Positions 60,794-64,000 of a stretch of DNA of 64,000 bases are shown here, piece after piece; positions within the stretch are counted from its first letter, which is position 1; each line of letters begins with the position of its first letter. This stretch comes from Williamwhitmania taraxaci (GTDB lineage: Bacteria; Bacteroidota; Bacteroidia; Bacteroidales; Williamwhitmaniaceae). The stretch lies in NCBI RefSeq assembly GCF_900096565.1, contig NZ_FMYP01000008.1:18430-82429 (forward strand). Direction: 5' to 3'. The position numbers and the translations under genes are program-made. Under the pieces are notes generated by a model, which did not search any database, was not told the DNA's origin, and saw nothing but the letters and a program-made list of their open reading frames with translations.

Positions 60794-61438
60794 ATGGCTA
60801 AAGAGACTCTCCCTAAATATTACTCGCCAACCGAGGAGAAAATCAACGTGATTTCACATGCTGTTGGTTTTTTCTTGAGTATAGTTGCTCTTGTTCTTTT
60901 GGTGCTACGTGCCGTTATGTACGGCAACGTTTTACATGTGGTTAGCTTCACCATTTTTGGCATAAGCTTAATTATGCTCTATGCTGCTTCGAGTCTATAC
61001 CATAGTGCTAAGAATGAGGCGCGGCGAAACCGTTTGAAGATTTTTGACCACGCATCTATTTACGTTCTTATTGCCGGAACGTATACCCCATATACCCTTG
61101 TTACCCTTGAAGGCACTACAGGTTGGATAATCTTTGGCGTTTCGTGGGGCATTGCGCTGGTGGGAATTACGCTAAAATTATTCTTTACCGGAAGGTTTTC
61201 TATTGCCTCTACCATAATGTATGTACTAATGGGATGGGTAATTGTTTTTGCTATTAAGCCACTTATCCACAACTTATCGTCGGAAGGCCTTTTTTGGCTT
61301 TTTCTTGGAGGTGTTGCTTATACTCTTGGTGCGGTTCTTTATAGCATTAAGAAAATTAAGTTTAACCACGCTATTTTTCACATTCTTGTGCTTGTTGGTA
61401 GTTTATGCCATTTTATCTCGATATTCTTCTATGTTTAA
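60794..61438 (+). CDS. Hemolysin III / PAQR-family membrane protein
   Basis: This 214-residue protein has seven hydrophobic helices. It carries the PAQR metal-site pattern: EKINVISHAVGF, SSLYHSAKNEARR, FDHASIYVLIAGTYTPY and the closing LCHFISIFFYV, with the Ser-His-Asp-His-His set in place. Bacterial members are called hemolysin III for historical reasons; PAQR proteins are linked to membrane fluidity and possible ceramidase-like hydrolase activity. It is downstream of the DUF2007 gene by 37 bases and near lipid-acting genes, which fits a membrane-lipid role. Confidence 0.92.
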   Translation: MAKETLPKYYSPTEEKINVISHAVGFFLSIVALVLLVLRAVMYGNVLHVVSFTIFGISLIMLYAASSLYHSAKNEARRNRLKIFDHASIYVLIAGTYTPYTLVTLEGTTGWIIFGVSWGIALVGITLKLFFTGRFSIASTIMYVLMGWVIVFAIKPLIHNLSSEGLFWLFLGGVAYTLGAVLYSIKKIKFNHAIFHILVLVGSLCHFISIFFYV

Positions 61439-61825
61439 GGAGTTTTCTGCTAATAAAACTATCCCGTTAGTGCAACTCCTCTCAAAGGGTTAAGGCTACT
61501 TCTCATGCGCATGATTTCCACGGTCAAATCTTTCCTGTAATTCTTTTTTCATTAGGGCTAATTCTCTATATGTGGCTCATTTTTATTATATTTGTTAGAG
61601 TTTGCTTGGCTTCAGTAGGAAGGGTTTTTATCTTGTGAACAATAGTGGATAGAAAAAAATGGATGTTTTTTGTCCTAAATATTTCAAATGGTATGATACA
61701 ACTTAGTTTTGGCCTTCCGTCTGTCTAAAACAATAAGGACTAATCCAGGAAAAGCAAGAGGTTTTGTTTGAGTTGGCTTTGCAATAAATGAGTGCGAGTT
61801 AAGTTATAAGTGTAAACAGTCTTTG
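61439..61825. other. Intergenic region before the acyltransferase gene
   Basis: No convincing coding frame, RNA or terminator is seen in this A/T-rich stretch. Confidence 0.4.
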
Positions 61826-62674
61826 ATGACAGAAACATTAAACAAGAAGCACTTAAATGTGGGTGAATTACTTAAAAAAAGTGATTCGAAGAATCTTCGG
61901 CAACTGCCCGGATTTGTAGTTAAGGTCATCGAGAAGATTATTTGCCAGGATCAGATGAATTATGTCATAAATAAATACATCGACTATGTTGGCGTGAATT
62001 TCCAACCTCAAGTGATTAAGGAGTTTGGAATAACGCTGAATGTTCGTGGGATTGAAAATCTCCCCAATAATTCTCGTTGTTTTTTTGCTTCTAATCACCC
62101 CTTTGGAATAATTGATGGATTGGTCCTAACCTATTACGTTGGACAAAAATACGGCGACCTCAAGGCTATTGGCAATGATGCTTTTATGCATGTTCCTACT
62201 CTTAAACCGTTAATTGCAGCGGTGAATGTTTATGGCCGGAGTTCCAAGGAATATATCAAGGCGCTCGACGAGGTATATGAATCCAATGTGGCCATTACTC
62301 ATTTCCCGGCAGGAGAAGTGTCGCGGGTGTATAACGGAATTATTCAAGATGCTCCGTGGCAAAAAAGCTTTATTACCAAAGCAGTTTCGTCTAAGCGTGA
62401 TATCGTACCGTTTTATTTCGATGGAGTAAACTCTTCCTTCTTTTACCTCGTTTTTCGATTGAGGCATAAATTGGGGATTTCAGCAAATCTTGAGTTGATA
62501 CTGCTTCCTCGGGAGATGTTCAAAAAGCGGAATAAAACAATTAGCCTTGTTATTGGGAAACCTATTCCATGGCAAACTTTTGATAGTTCAATGACGCATT
62601 ATGAGTGGGCCCAAAAAGTGCGTCAACATGTATACAAATTGGGGCATTCGATAGATCAAGTGAACTTTAATTAA
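61826..62674 (+). CDS. Glycerolipid acyltransferase (PlsC-like, HPxGxxD type)
   Basis: The ATG at 61826 gives 282 residues; the TTG just before it is not needed. The PlsC-like catalytic block is SNHPFGIIDGLVL, where His 91 and Asp 97 are five residues apart, one more than in classical HX4D enzymes. This spacing is seen in the hemolysin/ornithine-lipid type acyltransferases. The substrate block is THFPAGEVSR, and IVPFYFDG follows. It probably adds an acyl chain to a lyso-lipid or aminolipid at the inner membrane. The methyltransferase gene begins 13 bases downstream, so the two form an operon. Confidence 0.85.
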   Translation: MTETLNKKHLNVGELLKKSDSKNLRQLPGFVVKVIEKIICQDQMNYVINKYIDYVGVNFQPQVIKEFGITLNVRGIENLPNNSRCFFASNHPFGIIDGLVLTYYVGQKYGDLKAIGNDAFMHVPTLKPLIAAVNVYGRSSKEYIKALDEVYESNVAITHFPAGEVSRVYNGIIQDAPWQKSFITKAVSSKRDIVPFYFDGVNSSFFYLVFRLRHKLGISANLELILLPREMFKKRNKTISLVIGKPIPWQTFDSSMTHYEWAQKVRQHVYKLGHSIDQVNFN

Positions 62675-62687
62675 TCAAAATACGGTT

Positions 62688-63458
62688 ATGGTAGCATTGC
62701 GCGAATGGTTGTTCCGGATTTGGTATTGGTATGTGAGTAATGTCGACAAGAAGGGGGAAGTTCTCTTTATGAACTACGGCTACTCTAATCCCGAAATGCC
62801 TGTTAGTTTAAATGCGGAAGATATACCCAATAAATATTCCGCACAGCTATACCACCTGATTGGTTCTGCTACAGATTTGAAAGGTAAGGATATTGTTGAG
62901 GTAGGGTGCGGGAGAGGTGGTGGATTGTCCTACATCGTAAATACCTTTTCTCCAGCCACCGCGCTGGGTGTCGATCTCAATAAGCGAGCAGCCAAATTCT
63001 GTTCCAAGCATCACAATAAACAGGGATTATCGTTTGCACAAGGTGATGCACAGGACCTTTCCTTTATTGCCGATGGCTCGTTTGATGCCATTATCAATGT
63101 GGAATCTTCGCATCGATATCCTCGCATGGATTTATTCCTCAAGGAGGTTCACCGAGTGCTTCGTCCGGGAGGATACTTCTTATACACGGATTTTAGATAC
63201 GATCATGAGATGACCGAACTTAAGCAGCAGCTTGCTGCCACCGGAATGGTCATTCATAAAGAGATAATGATTACCGACAATGTGGTTCAGGCGCTCGAGG
63301 CCGACGACCAACGGAAACGTGTTCTGGTGAAAAAATTGGCTCCCCGCCTTATTCATAAGGTTGCCCTTAACTTTGCGGGCACCATAGGGAGCAAAACATA
63401 CAACCAATTTGCTACGCATAAATACGAGTACTATCATTTTGTGATGCAAAAGAATTAA
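62688..63458 (+). CDS. SAM-dependent methyltransferase (class I)
   Basis: This 256-residue protein has the Rossmann SAM motif DIVEVGCGRGGGLSYI near residue 65-80, GVDLNKRAAKFC (motif II) and QGDAQDLSF. DAIINVESSHRY and the post-motif HRVLRPGGYFLYTDF follow. The layout resembles the fatty-acid and phthiotriol-type O-methyltransferases, which act on hydrophobic substrates. A hydrophobic N-terminus (REWLFRIWYWYV) may attach it to membrane. Pairing with the acyltransferase 13 bases upstream suggests joint modification of a lipid, which is inference. A terminator follows. Confidence 0.85.
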   Translation: MVALREWLFRIWYWYVSNVDKKGEVLFMNYGYSNPEMPVSLNAEDIPNKYSAQLYHLIGSATDLKGKDIVEVGCGRGGGLSYIVNTFSPATALGVDLNKRAAKFCSKHHNKQGLSFAQGDAQDLSFIADGSFDAIINVESSHRYPRMDLFLKEVHRVLRPGGYFLYTDFRYDHEMTELKQQLAATGMVIHKEIMITDNVVQALEADDQRKRVLVKKLAPRLIHKVALNFAGTIGSKTYNQFATHKYEYYHFVMQKN

Positions 63459-63520
63459 CCCTCACGGGGTTCCTTCAAGGCACGTGTCTGTTCGGATTAA
63501 TCGCCGATAGTTATCACCGG

Positions 63521-63551
63521 AAGGCCTAGAGATTTATCCCTAGGCCTTTTC
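63521..63551. terminator. Bidirectional terminator between the methyltransferase and the broken gene
   Basis: AAGGCCTAG/CTAGGCCTT is a perfect 9-bp stem with a 10-base loop, followed by TTTTCT. The minus strand side also has pairing and a short pyrimidine run, so it can serve the convergent gene. Confidence 0.8.
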
Positions 63552-63576
63552 TAGTATGTCTTATTTGGTCAGACAA

Positions 63577-63756
63577 CTAGTAATCGCTCGTCATAATTAG
63601 TTGTGGTTTGTCGTTGAAGTTTTCGTAGCGAGGACGGTAACGATCAATGTCATAAAATTTTTCAACATCTACTTTTTTCTTAAAGCTGGTTACCACTTCA
63701 ATGGGCACATTGTCGTAACGTCCATTGCGTAGGCTCACCAGCCTGCTAGATAAAAC
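63577..63756 (-). pseudogene. C-terminal remnant of a 6-phosphofructokinase-like gene, cut by an IS21-family element
   Basis: The minus strand encodes about 56 genuine-looking residues before a stop: LVSLRNGRYDNVPIEVV, then VDVEKFYDIDRYRPRYEN and the end QLIMTSDY. The first part recalls the C-terminal hairpin of 6-phosphofructokinases and the second the tail of the longer PPi-type enzymes; this is a weak, pattern-based call. Upstream the frame runs into the repeated end sequence of an IS21 element, and the apparent ATG at 63777 lies inside that sequence, so it is not the native start. The remainder of the gene would be on the far side of the element, outside the window. Confidence 0.5.
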
Positions 63757-63890
63757 GGTCGAAGTTGTGCCACCCATTTCGGTTCAAGTTGTGCCAGGCG
63801 TTTCGGTCGAAGTTGTGCCACTTTTTTAGGTGCATTTAGGCTATTGTTTCGGTCGAAGTTGCGCCACCCGTTTCGACGCAAATTGCGCCA
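63756..63890 (+). repeat. Five terminal repeats of the IS21-family element
   Basis: Copies of consensus CGGTCGAAGTTGTGCCAC begin at 63756, 63780, 63804, 63850 and 63874. Copies 1 and 3 are identical, copies 2 and 5 are degenerate. Spacing is 24, 24, 46 and 24 bases, so each copy falls near a 24-base phase with one gap. They are probably transposase-binding sites. Confidence 0.85.
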
Positions 63891-63945
63891 TTGAGCCATT
63901 GAAAGGAATGATTTCTATCTTATCGCTGAAACTTAAATCAGGGAT

Positions 63946-64000
63946 ATGGCCGCAAAGAAGATAGATATCATGGATGTACGACAATTAATTCAGTTAAAAA
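63946..64000 (+). CDS. istA: IS21-family transposase IstA (N-terminus only)
   Basis: From the ATG at 63946 the frame reads MAAKKIDIMDVRQLIQLK up to the window end. This is the typical beginning of Bacteroidota IstA proteins, just ahead of the helix-turn-helix that binds the terminal repeats. It lies 55 bases after the last terminal repeat. The catalytic DDE core and the IstB ATPase would follow outside the window. Confidence 0.75.
   Translation, partial: MAAKKIDIMDVRQLIQLK

Larger units (their letters stand above)
63752..64000 (+). mobile_element. IS21-family insertion sequence, left end and start of istA (cut by window edge)
   Basis: Five copies of a CGGTCGAAGTTGTGCCAC-like sequence in the same orientation are followed after about 55 bases by a plus-strand frame starting like IstA. 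Multiple repeats at each end and an istA-istB order are known IS21 features. The exact outer tip and target duplication cannot be fixed from this side alone. Confidence 0.75.

Noticed and set aside
60794..61438. Haemolytic toxin
   Set aside because: The hemolysin III name is historical; the motifs are those of PAQR membrane proteins and no toxin context exists.
63577..63777. Intact 66-residue protein starting at 63777
   Set aside because: The apparent ATG and first residues come from the IS21 terminal repeat, so this is a truncated C-terminus rather than a complete gene.

Overview
The window reads as chromosome of a free-living or environmental member of the Bacteroidota, probably Bacteroidales-like. 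Supporting signs are TAnnTTTG promoter boxes just upstream of several genes, no obvious Shine-Dalgarno runs, a di-heme (B-type) succinate:quinone reductase, a LytS/LytTR pair, a Reg_prop-Y_Y_Y histidine kinase, a FISUMP-domain protein, a DUF5018 lipoprotein and a GH3-family adenylating enzyme. All assignments come from reading the sequence; no database search was possible.

Region by region. 0-8 kb: the tail of a PHP-type histidinol phosphatase, an alpha/beta hydrolase, aminopeptidase P, an operon of GH3 enzyme, secreted unknown and deoxynucleoside kinase, then a VWA surface protein. 8-15.5 kb (minus strand): a TetR-SDR-aldehyde dehydrogenase operon, a GyrI-like protein, an M28 peptidase, a PAS histidine kinase and a PhzF enzyme. 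15.9-32.4 kb: three paralogous HAMP-GAF membrane sensors without a recognisable output domain, interspersed with dGTPase, an exonuclease/GIY-YIG fusion, a TPR-LytS kinase with its LytTR regulator and a neighbouring beta-helix lipoprotein, tRNA-Asn(GUU) and a FISUMP protein. 32.9-35.7 kb: a putative sensory-fold protein, a PfkB kinase and a 2-hydroxyacid dehydrogenase. 36.3-44.5 kb: a large two-component cluster (PocR plus six-PAS kinase, Rcp1-like regulator, hybrid kinase), interrupted by a four-helix-bundle gene flanked on both sides by heptanucleotide arrays. 44.6-52 kb (minus strand): acyl-CoA synthetase, RluE-like pseudouridine synthase, two exported unknowns and a Reg_prop histidine kinase. 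52.5-57.4 kb: sdhCAB and a type II NADH dehydrogenase, which feed electrons to the quinone pool. 57.9-63.5 kb: a solitary C5-cytosine methyltransferase, an exported esterase, a DUF2007 protein, a hemolysin III/PAQR protein, an acyltransferase and a SAM methyltransferase. 63.6-64 kb: an IS21-family element begins, apparently inside a 6-phosphofructokinase-like gene.

The features most worth attention are: the heptanucleotide-array/four-helix-bundle cassette inside the two-component cluster; an 11-bp direct repeat with a 21-bp period between the LytTR gene and the lipoprotein, which has the geometry of a LytTR operator; a secreted protein with six cysteines placed in exact mirror symmetry; and the family of sensors lacking outputs.
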